Assembly: GCF_024347395.1 (NCBI RefSeq)
Contig: NZ_AP025474.1
Coordinates: 30,063 to 94,062, forward strand
Source of the DNA: Vibrio cortegadensis
GTDB lineage: Bacteria; Pseudomonadota; Gammaproteobacteria; Enterobacterales; Vibrionaceae
Direction of reading: 5' to 3'
DNA length: 64,000 nt
Shown: in pieces, positions 25,672 through 34,885 of the stretch
Numbering within the stretch: the first letter of the stretch is position 1
How the letters are laid out: every line of letters begins with the position of its first letter
Notes under the pieces: generated by a model
Database searches by the model: none
What the model saw: only the letters and a program-made list of their open reading frames with translations
What the model was told of the DNA's origin: nothing
Position numbers and translations under genes: made by a program

Positions 25672-26943
25672 TCACACCACTTCTATGATTATTTTCTCTA
25701 GTTTATCTAAACCTTCACTAAGCACTTCTTGCTCAATCGTCAATGCTGGAAGCAAACGAATTACGTTGCCTTTAACACCACAAGAAAGCAGAATTAGGCC
25801 GTTTTCTTGCGCCTTGCTAATAATGGTTTTAGTCAGTTCTTGCAAAGGCTGACCGGAATCCGGATCAGTAAATTCGATAGCCATCATCGCACCAGTAGTA
25901 CGAACTTCACCAATCTCTGGTACTGATTGCTGTAGTTTCGTCATACGAGAGTAAACAACCTCACCAATACCCATTGCTTTGGCGCACAAATCTTCTTCTT
26001 CAATAATTTTCAGTACTTCTAAACCTGCCACACACGCAAGTGGGGATCCGGCATAAGTGCCTCCTAATCCCCCCGCAGTAGCAGAATCCATTACCTCTGA
26101 TTTCCCCACAACCGCAGAAATAGGGAAGCCACCGGCAATACCTTTTGCCATGGTGATCATATCCGGCTCAATATTCAAATATTCAGTAGCAAACATTTTA
26201 CCAGTACGTGCAAAACCTGTTTGAATTTCATCAGCAATCAACATAATTCCGTGTTTATCACAGATTTCACGTAGACCTTGAGCAAATTTCACTGGCGCTT
26301 GATAAAAGCCCCCCTCACCTTGAACAGGTTCAAAGATGATCGCGGCAACGCGCGAAGGTTCGATATCACAAGCAAATAAATCTTCCAACGCTTGTAGGCT
26401 TTGCTCAACACTAATGCCATGAAACTCATTAGGATAAGGAGCATGGTAGATTTCACTTGGGAAAGGACCAAAATTTGCTTTATATGCTGCTACTTTCCCT
26501 GTTAATCCCATAGTTAAATTAGTACGGCCATGAAACCCGCCTTTAAATGCAATTGCACCACTACGCCCTGTGCGCGCGCGGGCAATTTTAATTGCGTTTT
26601 CAACAGCTTCTGCACCCGTAGTTAAGAAAACCGCTTTTTTATCGCTTTCTCCCGGTGCAACTTGCGTTAATTTCTCTGCCAACTCAATAAATGAGGCATA
26701 TGGAGTAACCAACGCACACGTATGAGAGAAGTTATCTAACTGTGCTTTCACCGCTTCACTAATACGTTTATTTGAATGACCCGTATTGGTGACGGCAATG
26801 CCCGCGGCAAAGTCGATATATTTATTCCCTTCTACGTCCCACACATGTGCGTTTTCTGCTTTTTCAACATAAAGGGGATAAAGAGCGCCCATGCCTTGAG
26901 CAATGACTTGGCTTCTTCTTTGGTGCAATTGTTGGTTGGTCAT
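25672..26943 (-). CDS. gabT: 4-Aminobutyrate / 5-aminovalerate aminotransferase
   Basis: 423 residues, a class III PLP aminotransferase. Visible features: FLTTGAEAVENAIKIARART, FKGGFHGRTNLTMGLTGK, FEPVQGEGGFYQAP, LIADEIQTGFARTGKMFATE and TMAKGIAGGFPISAVVG with the Schiff-base Lys. Three ATGs follow AAGGAA; the third (26943) has the best spacing. GabT moves the amino group of GABA to 2-oxoglutarate; many homologues also act on 5-aminovalerate (DavT). With gabD, csiD and lhgO nearby, 5-aminovalerate to glutarate semialdehyde is the more likely reaction here. It lies downstream of a TRAP transporter and a universal stress protein on the same strand, but has 127 bp of its own leader. Confidence 0.92.
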   Translation of the reverse strand: MTNQQLHQRRSQVIAQGMGALYPLYVEKAENAHVWDVEGNKYIDFAAGIAVTNTGHSNKRISEAVKAQLDNFSHTCALVTPYASFIELAEKLTQVAPGESDKKAVFLTTGAEAVENAIKIARARTGRSGAIAFKGGFHGRTNLTMGLTGKVAAYKANFGPFPSEIYHAPYPNEFHGISVEQSLQALEDLFACDIEPSRVAAIIFEPVQGEGGFYQAPVKFAQGLREICDKHGIMLIADEIQTGFARTGKMFATEYLNIEPDMITMAKGIAGGFPISAVVGKSEVMDSATAGGLGGTYAGSPLACVAGLEVLKIIEEEDLCAKAMGIGEVVYSRMTKLQQSVPEIGEVRTTGAMMAIEFTDPDSGQPLQELTKTIISKAQENGLILLSCGVKGNVIRLLPALTIEQEVLSEGLDKLEKIIIEVV

Positions 26944-27070
26944 CATCATTTCCTTGAGTTTGTTGCTTTTACTAATACGAGCTAGATGCCTCTTTCTATT
27001 TAGGCACTTACTTACCGGTTCTATCGCGATTCTTACTACGAACTATCAACTTAGTTGAATCGCTACTGCT

Positions 27071-27496
27071 TTACTTCACAACAAACACTGAGCAATGTGA
27101 ATGTCGTACAATTTTTGCTGCGTTGGAACCAAGCAGATATGAGCGTAGTCTAGGTCTTGAAGATGCCATGACTATTGCATCTGAATTTGATTTCTTTGCC
27201 TGTAACACAACTTCATCAAAAACCACTCCGCAACGCACAATACTCTTACCTAGATGGGGCTTCGGTACCAATTGTTCTAACATCGTCTGCACGCTATCAA
27301 ACGCACTTTGATGCTGCGTTGAAAAAACGTTGCCCGATGCTGTGGGCACCGTTCGGCGATGAACACGAGCTTCATCGACATAAAGCATGTCAATGACCCC
27401 ATCTTCAGCGATCAATTTAAGCGCCAAGTTAACTTCTCTTTTCACTACCTCTGGGTAGGCGAGATCAACGGGCATTAAGATACGTTGTAAACTCAT
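27071..27496 (-). CDS. Universal stress protein (UspA family) linked to a TRAP transporter
   Basis: 141 residues, one Usp domain. It begins LQRILMPVDLAYPEVVKREV and ends LRSYLLGSNAAKIVRHSHCS with VFVVK. The usual GxxG part of the ATP loop is altered (ASSRPRLRSYLLGSNA), so nucleotide binding may be changed. The start codon follows the DctM stop by one base, so it is translated with the transporter. In Halomonas the ectoine TRAP system TeaABC has a comparable Usp partner, TeaD, that modulates transport; I infer a similar role here. Confidence 0.88.
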   Translation of the reverse strand: MSLQRILMPVDLAYPEVVKREVNLALKLIAEDGVIDMLYVDEARVHRRTVPTASGNVFSTQHQSAFDSVQTMLEQLVPKPHLGKSIVRCGVVFDEVVLQAKKSNSDAIVMASSRPRLRSYLLGSNAAKIVRHSHCSVFVVK

Positions 27497-27497
27497 A

Positions 27498-28820
27498 TCA
27501 ATTCACTCCCATCACTTTATTAGGTAGCCACATCACGACTTCTGGGAACAACATACACGTCACCAGCACGCACAACTTGAGTAAGATGAACGGCAAAATG
27601 GAGCGGTAGATATCCATCATACTGACACCCGGCGGTGCTATCCCTTTCAAATAGAACAAGGCAAAACCATAAGGTGGAGTTTGTACCGCAATCTCAATAT
27701 TCAATATCATCAAAATACCGAACCAAATGGGGTCATAGCCGAGCGATACAACAATTGGCGTAAACAGCGGTGCACACATCAACACGATGATCAGTTCATC
27801 GATAATGAACCCGAGTAGCAACATGATGACTTGCAGCAAGATAATCACACCAAGAGGCGGTAACCCAAGATCTTGCGTAAGCTGTGCCACCATGTTTTGC
27901 ACGCCACTGAGCATGTGGAAATTACTAAACAGTGAAGCGCCAAGAATGATCCACATTGACACACTAACAAGCATTGCCGTTTCAAAACCCGATGATTTGA
28001 ACATTTCAAAACGAAAACGCTTAAAGATAATCGCAAGAAAAAGTGCTCCAACAACGCCAATCGCTCCCGACTCTGTTGGCGTGGCGATCCCGGTAATAAT
28101 GCTGCCTAATACGGCAACGATCAGCAGTAAAGAAAATAACCCGTCACGCGCGGTTCTCACCTTTTCTTTACCCGTCATTTTACTTTCACTGCCAGTCCCG
28201 AGTGGCGCTCTCTCTGGGTTCAATTTACAACTGATGATCACATAGCTGATTAGCAGCGTAATAGAGATGAGTGCAGGGATAATCGCAGCCAAAAACATGC
28301 GACCTACCGAGTTCTGCGTCGTTGCCGCGTACATGATCATTGGAATGCTTGGTGGGATCAGAATACCTAAGCCGCCACCTGCCATTATAACGCCGAGCGC
28401 CAGACGCTTATCATAACCACGTTCAAGCATTGGCTTAAGCGCGATACTGCCAGAAGTCATAATACCCGCACCAATAATGCCAACCATTGCGCCAATCATA
28501 GAACAGACGCCAATCACGCTGATCGCGAGTGAGCCTCTCAAGCGCCCAATCACCATTTGGCTGGCGTTGAACATCGCATCCCCAATACCTGAACGAGTCA
28601 GTAACTGCCCCATATAAATGTACAAAGGGATCGCTAACAAAATAAAACTAAAAAAGTTACTCTCAATGGTGGTTGGGACTAGGTTAAAGATGCCTTCTCC
28701 CCAGGTTAGATACCCCATACCCATAGCAATGCCACCCAAAGCGAGTCCAACTGGAGCACCTAAGGCAAAGCTAAATAAAATACAGCCGATCAATAACAAC
28801 GTTAGAACTTCAATACTCAT
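27498..28820 (-). CDS. dctM: TRAP transporter large permease (DctM)
   Basis: 440 residues with about 12 hydrophobic helices. Family features include FALGAPVGLALGGIAMGMGY, GGLGILIPPSIPMIMYAATT and IIDELIIVLMCAPLFTPIVV. It forms the sodium-driven inner-membrane channel with DctQ. The start overlaps the dctQ stop by 4 bases, and the next gene (Usp) begins one base after its end, so the permease and Usp genes are a tight operon. The substrate is likely a C5 acid or amino acid, given the neighbouring glutarate genes, but the sequence does not show this. Confidence 0.92.
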   Translation of the reverse strand: MSIEVLTLLLIGCILFSFALGAPVGLALGGIAMGMGYLTWGEGIFNLVPTTIESNFFSFILLAIPLYIYMGQLLTRSGIGDAMFNASQMVIGRLRGSLAISVIGVCSMIGAMVGIIGAGIMTSGSIALKPMLERGYDKRLALGVIMAGGGLGILIPPSIPMIMYAATTQNSVGRMFLAAIIPALISITLLISYVIISCKLNPERAPLGTGSESKMTGKEKVRTARDGLFSLLLIVAVLGSIITGIATPTESGAIGVVGALFLAIIFKRFRFEMFKSSGFETAMLVSVSMWIILGASLFSNFHMLSGVQNMVAQLTQDLGLPPLGVIILLQVIMLLLGFIIDELIIVLMCAPLFTPIVVSLGYDPIWFGILMILNIEIAVQTPPYGFALFYLKGIAPPGVSMMDIYRSILPFILLKLCVLVTCMLFPEVVMWLPNKVMGVN

Positions 28821-29395
28821 ACATCCCCCGCTTGTTCGATCAGTGTGTCTTGTTGTTCACTCTCTTCTGGTTCTTGTTCTATGAGTGTCTTACCCGTTAA
28901 TAGGTAGTAGATATCTTGTACCATATCGCTGGTAAATTGGACGATAAACGAGCCTGAAGCGACCATCATCATCACCCAGAAATGCGCCATGGATGGTGCC
29001 CATTCAGATTGACGTCGGTAATTAAACTCAAGTGCTTCTTCAAACTTTCCGAATGACATCATCAATACCACCGAAAGGAAAAAAATAGCCAACGAATATG
29101 TAAAAAGGTTAAACAAGGAGCGCACCCGTATTGACACTGAAAGGTAAAGCACATCAACGTTAATATGCGCTTTGTTTTGCTGCGCTAATGCGCCACCAAG
29201 TGCGGCGATATAACCAAATAAGAACAGCGATACGTCATAAGCCCAGATAGTCGGTTCTCCAAGCACATAACGAGAAAAAACTTCAAAAGCGACGGTGGCT
29301 GCAAGGAGCGGCATTAGCATCGAAGCAGAAAAGCCAATCCAATACACGAAGCGATTAATTCCTCGACAATAAGCCGTTAATATTTGTCTCAACAT
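28817..29395 (-). CDS. dctQ: TRAP transporter small permease (DctQ)
   Basis: 192 residues and four helices, with the family segment FSRYVLGEPTIWAYDVSLFL and GGALAQQNKAHINVDVLYL. The C-terminus is acidic (EQEPEESEQQDTLIEQAGDV). I prefer the ATG at 29395, which has AGGG about 10 bases upstream. The ATG at 29416 lies directly behind a terminator-like hairpin without an SD. It links the binding protein and large permease functionally and overlaps dctM by 4 bases. Confidence 0.87.
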   Translation of the reverse strand: MLRQILTAYCRGINRFVYWIGFSASMLMPLLAATVAFEVFSRYVLGEPTIWAYDVSLFLFGYIAALGGALAQQNKAHINVDVLYLSVSIRVRSLFNLFTYSLAIFFLSVVLMMSFGKFEEALEFNYRRQSEWAPSMAHFWVMMMVASGSFIVQFTSDMVQDIYYLLTGKTLIEQEPEESEQQDTLIEQAGDV

Positions 29396-29423
29396 ACACA
29401 TCATCCCTGCCAGCATAAAAAGA

Positions 29424-29440
29424 AAGGGGGGACTACCCCC
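29424..29440 (-). terminator. Attenuator-like hairpin between dctP and dctQ
   Basis: GGGGG and CCCCC pair across ACTA and are followed on the minus strand by CTTTCTTTTT. Placed between binding-protein and permease genes, it would raise the ratio of DctP to membrane subunits. Confidence 0.7.
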
Positions 29441-29520
29441 TCTCTGGTTTGCGATTTAAAAACGCATTCAAAATCTAAACTTTGATTTGAACTAGGCTAA
29501 ATCGCCCGTCTTTAAAATGA

Positions 29521-30555
29521 TTACTGGGTGTTTTGTACAATCTTAATTAGGCGTTTGCTGTATTTGTCTGCGTCAGCGTATTCCGTCCATAGAGAATCCG
29601 CAGCGCCATTCCATTTAACGACATCTTCAGCGCTTGGCTCTGGGCTCCATTTCATACCTTTCGATTCCATATCAGCAATCGCTTGAGATTCCCATAGACG
29701 TGACTTTGTCATCTGCTCACGAGCATGAACCGCACTTGCTGCACGTACAATGGCTTGTAGATCTTCTGGTAGCTTGTTCCACGCACTCTTATTGACGACG
29801 ATTGGCAATGCTTGAGCGCCGGCAATTGGCAAACGGTACATGTACTTCGCCACTTCTACGTGGTTACCGTCACGGTGGTCAATGATGTTGCTGCCGATAG
29901 AGCCATCGATAACACCAGTCGCTAAGCTGGTGTAGATTTCACTCCATGATAGTGATGCTGGAGATGCACCTAAGTTACGTAAGAACTTACCGTAAGCACC
30001 CGGAGCGCGAATCTTCAGACCTTCGAAATCTTTAATTGAATTAATCGGTTCTTTGGTTAAAACATAAACTGGTAACTGGATATATGGTTCTAGCCAAACA
30101 AGGTTTTGCTTGTCGTAAGCTTCCTCTAATACTTCACCCCAACCTTTTTCATGGAACAATGCGCTTAGCTCGCCCACATCATCCGTCATACCTGGTAAAC
30201 CAACTTCAACGACACCCGCAGGGAATTCACCCGCATGCATCGGTTGGAAAGGAGCCCCCATCGTCATTAATCCTGATTTAACCGAACCAAGTACTCCCGT
30301 TTGACCAACACCTTCACCGGCATACATTACTTGAACAGAAATACGACCATTCGACATTGCTACAATATTATCAGCAAAGTTTTTATACACTTCACCATAG
30401 GCTGTACCGCGTGAGTATAAGTTTACAAAACGCCAGTTATGCTCAGCAGCGAAAGCCTGAGATACGGTAAAAAAAGAGCTCGAAATCGCCAATGCGTATG
30501 CAGCAACCTTTTTCGTTAGGCTTTTTTTGCTTAGCTTACTTAGGGTGTTAAACAT
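29521..30555 (-). CDS. dctP: TRAP transporter substrate-binding protein (DctP)
   Basis: 344 residues with an N-terminal signal peptide (basic KKSLTKKVAAYALAISSSFF, then SQAFAAEHNW as the cleavage region). Family features include GEGVGQTGVLGSVKSGLMTM, LKIRAPGAYGKFLRNLGASP with the ligand-binding Arg, and SWSEIYTSLATGVIDGSIGS. It is periplasmic and hands its ligand to DctQM. The operon order is dctP, dctQ, dctM, usp, with a hairpin after dctP. The ligand is inferred to be a glutarate- or 5-aminovalerate-like compound from the surrounding catabolic genes. Confidence 0.92.
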   Translation of the reverse strand: MFNTLSKLSKKSLTKKVAAYALAISSSFFTVSQAFAAEHNWRFVNLYSRGTAYGEVYKNFADNIVAMSNGRISVQVMYAGEGVGQTGVLGSVKSGLMTMGAPFQPMHAGEFPAGVVEVGLPGMTDDVGELSALFHEKGWGEVLEEAYDKQNLVWLEPYIQLPVYVLTKEPINSIKDFEGLKIRAPGAYGKFLRNLGASPASLSWSEIYTSLATGVIDGSIGSNIIDHRDGNHVEVAKYMYRLPIAGAQALPIVVNKSAWNKLPEDLQAIVRAASAVHAREQMTKSRLWESQAIADMESKGMKWSPEPSAEDVVKWNGAADSLWTEYADADKYSKRLIKIVQNTQ

Positions 30556-30768
30556 GAATTATCTCCTTGATGTATTCCTGTTTGCTCTGGCTATGCCAGT
30601 AACAGTGCTGAAGTGACTTGTTACTTCCTCGTTGTCACCGTGTTACTGATGGTTACATTTTGATTACAATTGATAAATTCGCATTTCTCCACCTAAAGTT
30701 TTACTGCGCTCAACCTTTCAACAACACTTGTCTATTTTCTACAGATCACTCAACTTGAGACGAAAAAA

Positions 30769-30789
30769 AGCAGCACACTTGGTGCTGCT
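30769..30789 (-). terminator. Rho-independent terminator of gabD
   Basis: AGCAGCAC and GTGCTGCT form an 8-bp stem with a 5-base loop. On the minus strand it is followed by TTTTTT, about 90 bp after the gabD stop. Confidence 0.88.
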
Positions 30790-30878
30790 AAAGCATGAAA
30801 CCCAAAAGACCTGGAAGGACTCACTATTTGGGGAAGACATGTCAAAACCATACTGTCACAGAAAGAGAAACTCTTCGT

Positions 30879-32321
30879 TTATATGCCATGGCATAAGTAT
30901 TTAATTTCTAGGTAATCTTCGATGCCATACTTAGAGCCTTCACGACCACAGCCGGACTCTTTTACCCCACCAAATGGAGCAACTTCCGTTGAGATGATAC
31001 CTTCATTAATACCTACAATACCGTATTCAAGCGCTTCACTCATTCGCCAAACACGGGCATGATCTTGAGTATAAAAATAAGCGGCTAATCCAAATGGGGT
31101 ATCATTGGCACGGCGTACAACATCATCTTCATTATTGAAGCGGAAGATGGTAGAAACAGGACCAAACAGCTCTTGGTGCGCAATATCCATCTCCTCTGTC
31201 ACGTCGGTTAAAATTGTTGGTTGATAAAATTGGTGACCAACCTCAGAGATGTTTCCACCTAAAGTAAGGGTTGCGCCTTGCTCAACGGCGGTGTTTACCA
31301 ACTGCTCCACTTTATCAATCGCTTTTTGATTAATAAGAGGGCCAATCTCTGTACCATCTACCAAACCATCTCCAATCACTAACTTACTGACAGCTTGGGT
31401 GTATTTCGCCAAAAACTGATCATAAATAGCATCATGAATATAAAGTCTGTTGGTGCAAACACAGGTTTGACCCGCATTGCGATACTTGGAAATGAGAGCG
31501 CCTTGTACGGCTTTATCGATATCTGCATCTTCAAAAACGATAAATGGAGCATTTCCACCTAACTCCAATGATACTTTTTTCACTGTCTCAGATGCTTGGC
31601 GCAAAATAAGCTTACCCACAGGCGTTGAACCAGTAAACGAGACCTTACGAACCAGAGGATGGCGGCACAACACATCACCCACTTCGGCGGGACGTGAAGT
31701 CGTCACTACGTTGATCACACCTTTAGGGATTCCCGCTTTTTCTGCCAGCAGCGCCATTGCGAGTGCACAAAGAGGTGTGTCTTCCCCTGGCTTAATCACC
31801 ACTGTACATCCTGCCGCCAAAGCTGGCGCCGCTTTACGAGTAATCATCGCAATAGGGAAATTCCATGGGGTAATCGCCGTCACTACACCCACAGGTTGCT
31901 TAATCGTCATGTAGCGATTATTCGGATTTGCCGCGGGAATCACATCTCCATACATTCGCTTCGCTTCTTCGGCAAACCATTCAATAAATGATGCGCCATA
32001 AATGACTTCACCGTAGGATTCCTTGTACGGTTTACCTTGCTCAGACGTCAGTAACTTCGCCAGTCCATCTGCATTTTCAACCATCAGATCAAACCATTTT
32101 TTCATTAGACCCGCGCGGTATTTAGCTGTGGTTGTCCGCCAATCTTGTAAGGCTGTATGTGCGGCAATAACGGCTGCTTCAGATTCTTCCTTACCCATAT
32201 CAGGTACGGCAGTAATGATAGCGCCTGTTGATGGATTCACTATATTAACCTTTTTACCATCAATGGCTTCGACCCATTCTCCGTTGATCAAGCCACGGGA
32301 TAAGACTAAATCTTTCATCAC
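30879..32321 (-). CDS. gabD: Succinate/glutarate-semialdehyde dehydrogenase
   Basis: 480 residues, NAD(P)-dependent aldehyde dehydrogenase of the GabD/DavD type. VVTAITPWNFPIAMITRKAA and FTGSTPVGKLILRQ form the cofactor site, SLELGGNAPFIVFEDAD carries the general-base Glu, and NAGQTCVCTNRLYIHDA carries the nucleophile Cys. AGGA precedes the ATG. The product would be succinate from succinate semialdehyde or glutarate from glutarate semialdehyde. The neighbouring glutarate hydroxylase makes the latter likely. It has its own terminator and is divergent from a LysR gene, with 125 bp between their starts, probably under that regulator. Confidence 0.93.
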   Translation of the reverse strand: MMKDLVLSRGLINGEWVEAIDGKKVNIVNPSTGAIITAVPDMGKEESEAAVIAAHTALQDWRTTTAKYRAGLMKKWFDLMVENADGLAKLLTSEQGKPYKESYGEVIYGASFIEWFAEEAKRMYGDVIPAANPNNRYMTIKQPVGVVTAITPWNFPIAMITRKAAPALAAGCTVVIKPGEDTPLCALAMALLAEKAGIPKGVINVVTTSRPAEVGDVLCRHPLVRKVSFTGSTPVGKLILRQASETVKKVSLELGGNAPFIVFEDADIDKAVQGALISKYRNAGQTCVCTNRLYIHDAIYDQFLAKYTQAVSKLVIGDGLVDGTEIGPLINQKAIDKVEQLVNTAVEQGATLTLGGNISEVGHQFYQPTILTDVTEEMDIAHQELFGPVSTIFRFNNEDDVVRRANDTPFGLAAYFYTQDHARVWRMSEALEYGIVGINEGIISTEVAPFGGVKESGCGREGSKYGIEDYLEIKYLCHGI

Positions 32322-32446
32322 TTAAATTCCTACTGTTATAAACATTAACAACGTCAAAGATTAAAAAAACCAAATAACGCATAATCGGCAATGGATACAA
32401 CAAAATTATAACAACTCGCCAAGGGAATAAATATTCCTCAGTAAAC

Positions 32447-33403
32447 ATGAAGTTTTACGAGCCTAAAACAATGACAAAAAATTCTTCGCCTGTCGGTCAA
32501 ATTGGTGACTACGAAATAAAACAGCTCAAAATATTCAAGGTCGTCGCAGATTGTGGCGGTTTCTCTGCTGCTGAAACCGAACTCAATATCAGTCGTTCCA
32601 CTATCAGTATTCATATTTCCAACCTTGAATCTCGAATAAATCTGATTCTATGCCGCCGGGGACGCTCTGGATTTTCTTTAACAGAAGAAGGCATCGTCGT
32701 GTATGAGGCAACCGTTAAATTACTAGGAGAACTGGACGATTTTAGAAATACTATCAACCACTTGGACATTCAATTATCCGGTAGCTTAACGATTCTATTC
32801 AGTGACAACATAAGCTTGGATCCTAGATCCTGCATGCCGGAGGTGATCCGTAATTTTTCCAGTATCGCCAAAGAGGTTTACCTAACAGCAGAAGTCTCAC
32901 GGATGACTGAAATTGAAAGGATGGTAATGCAAGATGAAGCAGATATTGGTTTTATTCCCCTACATCGAGAACTTGATGGATTGGAATATGAGTATATTTA
33001 CACAGATATTTGTTACCTCTATGCGAGTACGGATAACCCATTAGCAAAGCTTTCAGACTCTGAATTAACGGATGAGGTTATTGATGGTTTTCCCGTTGCC
33101 TACGCCGGGCTAAAAACTCAAGAGCGCATCAACGGTCATTTGGCCAACATGAACCTGAAAGCCACTGCGTATAACTATGAATCACGCATCACTTTACTAC
33201 TATCTTCTCGGTTTATTGGTTTTTTACCTGAGCATTACGCCAAACCTTATGTAGACTCTGGTGAGCTAATTGCCATTGCACCATCACGCCGTTATTACCA
33301 TTTGGAGATCATGGCGATAACTAAAAAGACCAACGCGATAAATAAAGTACGTTCGCTGTTTATAAAAACCATGCGTGACTATTATCGAAAACAGAATGAA
33401 TAG
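32447..33403 (+). CDS. LysR-family regulator, divergent from gabD
   Basis: 318 residues. The HTH is LKIFKVVADCGGFSAAETEL and SRSTISIHISNLESRINLIL, followed by CRRGRSGFSLTEEG. The effector domain includes LSGSLTILFSDNISLDP and LLLSSRFIGFLPEHYAKPYV. The first ATG has weak SD support and the second at 32471 is possible. Divergence from gabD is the classic LysR arrangement, so I infer control of gabD and perhaps the aminovalerate/glutarate genes. It ends at a bidirectional hairpin shared with lhgO. Confidence 0.88.
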   Translation: MKFYEPKTMTKNSSPVGQIGDYEIKQLKIFKVVADCGGFSAAETELNISRSTISIHISNLESRINLILCRRGRSGFSLTEEGIVVYEATVKLLGELDDFRNTINHLDIQLSGSLTILFSDNISLDPRSCMPEVIRNFSSIAKEVYLTAEVSRMTEIERMVMQDEADIGFIPLHRELDGLEYEYIYTDICYLYASTDNPLAKLSDSELTDEVIDGFPVAYAGLKTQERINGHLANMNLKATAYNYESRITLLLSSRFIGFLPEHYAKPYVDSGELIAIAPSRRYYHLEIMAITKKTNAINKVRSLFIKTMRDYYRKQNE

Positions 33404-33430
33404 CTGAGAAAAAGCAATACACGCGATCAA

Positions 33431-33475
33431 AAAGACCTGAAACACCCAACTAGCAAGTGGGTAATTCAGGTCTTT
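33431..33475. terminator. Bidirectional terminator between lysR and lhgO
   Basis: AAAGACCTGAA and TTCAGGTCTTT form the outer stem, with an inner CCCA/TGGG pair. T-runs are available in both directions between two convergent genes. Confidence 0.8.
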
Positions 33476-33501
33476 AAATTGACTAAATTAAGCGATGAAG
33501 A

Positions 33502-34761
33502 CTAAGCGACGTTAGCCACTTCTGCAGTATTCATTTCAGCGATTGTGGGTTGCTGCTTCTTTACGATTTTATCGCAAATATATCCACCGATTGGAATTGC
33601 CGATGTAGCCGCTGGAGATGGTGCATTACACACATGCAAACTGCGCTCACTTTCAGCAAATAGAAAATCATGCACCAGCGAACCATCTTTTAGAACCGCT
33701 TGAGCACGGATACCTGCCGGATACGGCTGTAAATCATCTACTTTGATGCTTGGGCAATATTTATTAACTAATTTCAAATACCCTGGTTTCCACCAAGAAT
33801 TCTTGGTTTCAATTAATCCCGTTATCAAGTGCTTCGCTGACACTTTCCAAAACCCAACGAAACTGACCATATCTAATACGTCACGCAGATTAACGTTAAT
33901 TTTGCCATACCCTTCACGCTTCCAGCCCTGAACTGCGTTAGGGCCAACCGTAACTGAACCATCAATCATGCGAGTTAAGTGAACGCCAAGAAACGGTAAA
34001 TCAGGATCTGGAATTGGATAAATCAGATGATTAACGATGTTATTATATTTGGCAGGTAAACGATAATACTCACCACGATATGGAATTATTTGAAAGTCGG
34101 TTTCAATCCCCATCATTCGAGTCATTCGATCAGCCATTAAGCCTGAACAGACCACGAGAAATTGACCATCGAACACTGCCGATTCACCACAGCGCAAGGC
34201 CGATACAGTGACTTTTTCCGTCGATTCAGCCAAATCTGTTACTTCAGTATCGAGTGAAATCACCCCGCCCGCATCAACAAATTCTTGCGCCATTTTCTCG
34301 GTAACTTGCCGATAGCTGACGATACTAGTGGTTGATACGGCAATAGCCCCTAAACCGACAATATTAGGCTCACGCACTTTTAGCTCTTCTTGATCAATCA
34401 ACTCCACATCAAGACCATTTTCATGGCAGCGCTGATACAGAGCTTGCATTCGTTTGACCTCTTCTTTCGACGTCGCCACAAGCAATTTGCCACAGTTCTC
34501 GACCGGGATATCATGCTTAGCACAAAACTCTGTGGTTGCCGCTACGCCGGCTTTACAAAACTCAGCTTTCAAACTGCCAGGCGCATAGTAGACCCCCGCG
34601 TGAATAACCCCACTGTTATGCCCTGTTTGATGATGCGAAAATCCTGATTCCTTTTCGATCAACAATATCGACTTATCAGGAAAACGACTCTGTAACTGCC
34701 AGGCTGTAGAAACACCGACAATACCGCCCCCGATCACTACGTAGTCATACATTTTTTCCAC
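33502..34761 (-). CDS. lhgO: L-2-hydroxyglutarate dehydrogenase/oxidase
   Basis: 419 residues from a GTG at 34761 that has AAGGAG 9 bases upstream; the ATG at 34752 is the alternative. It is an FAD enzyme of the DAO family: DYVVIGGGIVGVSTAWQLQS is the dinucleotide fold, TGHNSGVIHAGVYYAPGSLK is the LhgO signature, and IPIGGYICDKIV lies near the C-terminus. It oxidises L-2-hydroxyglutarate to 2-oxoglutarate and passes electrons to the quinone pool. Gene order csiD then lhgO on the same strand matches the glutarate pathway of E. coli and Pseudomonas. Two hairpins separate it from csiD. Confidence 0.93.
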   Translation of the reverse strand: MEKMYDYVVIGGGIVGVSTAWQLQSRFPDKSILLIEKESGFSHHQTGHNSGVIHAGVYYAPGSLKAEFCKAGVAATTEFCAKHDIPVENCGKLLVATSKEEVKRMQALYQRCHENGLDVELIDQEELKVREPNIVGLGAIAVSTTSIVSYRQVTEKMAQEFVDAGGVISLDTEVTDLAESTEKVTVSALRCGESAVFDGQFLVVCSGLMADRMTRMMGIETDFQIIPYRGEYYRLPAKYNNIVNHLIYPIPDPDLPFLGVHLTRMIDGSVTVGPNAVQGWKREGYGKINVNLRDVLDMVSFVGFWKVSAKHLITGLIETKNSWWKPGYLKLVNKYCPSIKVDDLQPYPAGIRAQAVLKDGSLVHDFLFAESERSLHVCNAPSPAATSAIPIGGYICDKIVKKQQPTIAEMNTAEVANVA

Positions 34762-34812
34762 GATTAGGTGCTCCTTCACTCTCATTATTCTAATTATAGT
34801 GTGTAGTTATAG

Positions 34813-34882
34813 CAAAACGGCTTCTCCAATAAAGCCGTTTTACTATACGCCCCTTTTCACATTAAATAATGCGAGGGGCGTT
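34813..34882 (-). terminator. Two hairpins between csiD and lhgO
   Basis: AAAACGGCTT with AAGCCGTTTT (34813-34839) and CGCCCC with GGGGCG (34849-34882) lie between the two genes. Both can terminate or attenuate the csiD transcript, so lhgO may be expressed at a lower level or from its own promoter. Confidence 0.65.
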
Positions 34883-34885
34883 AGA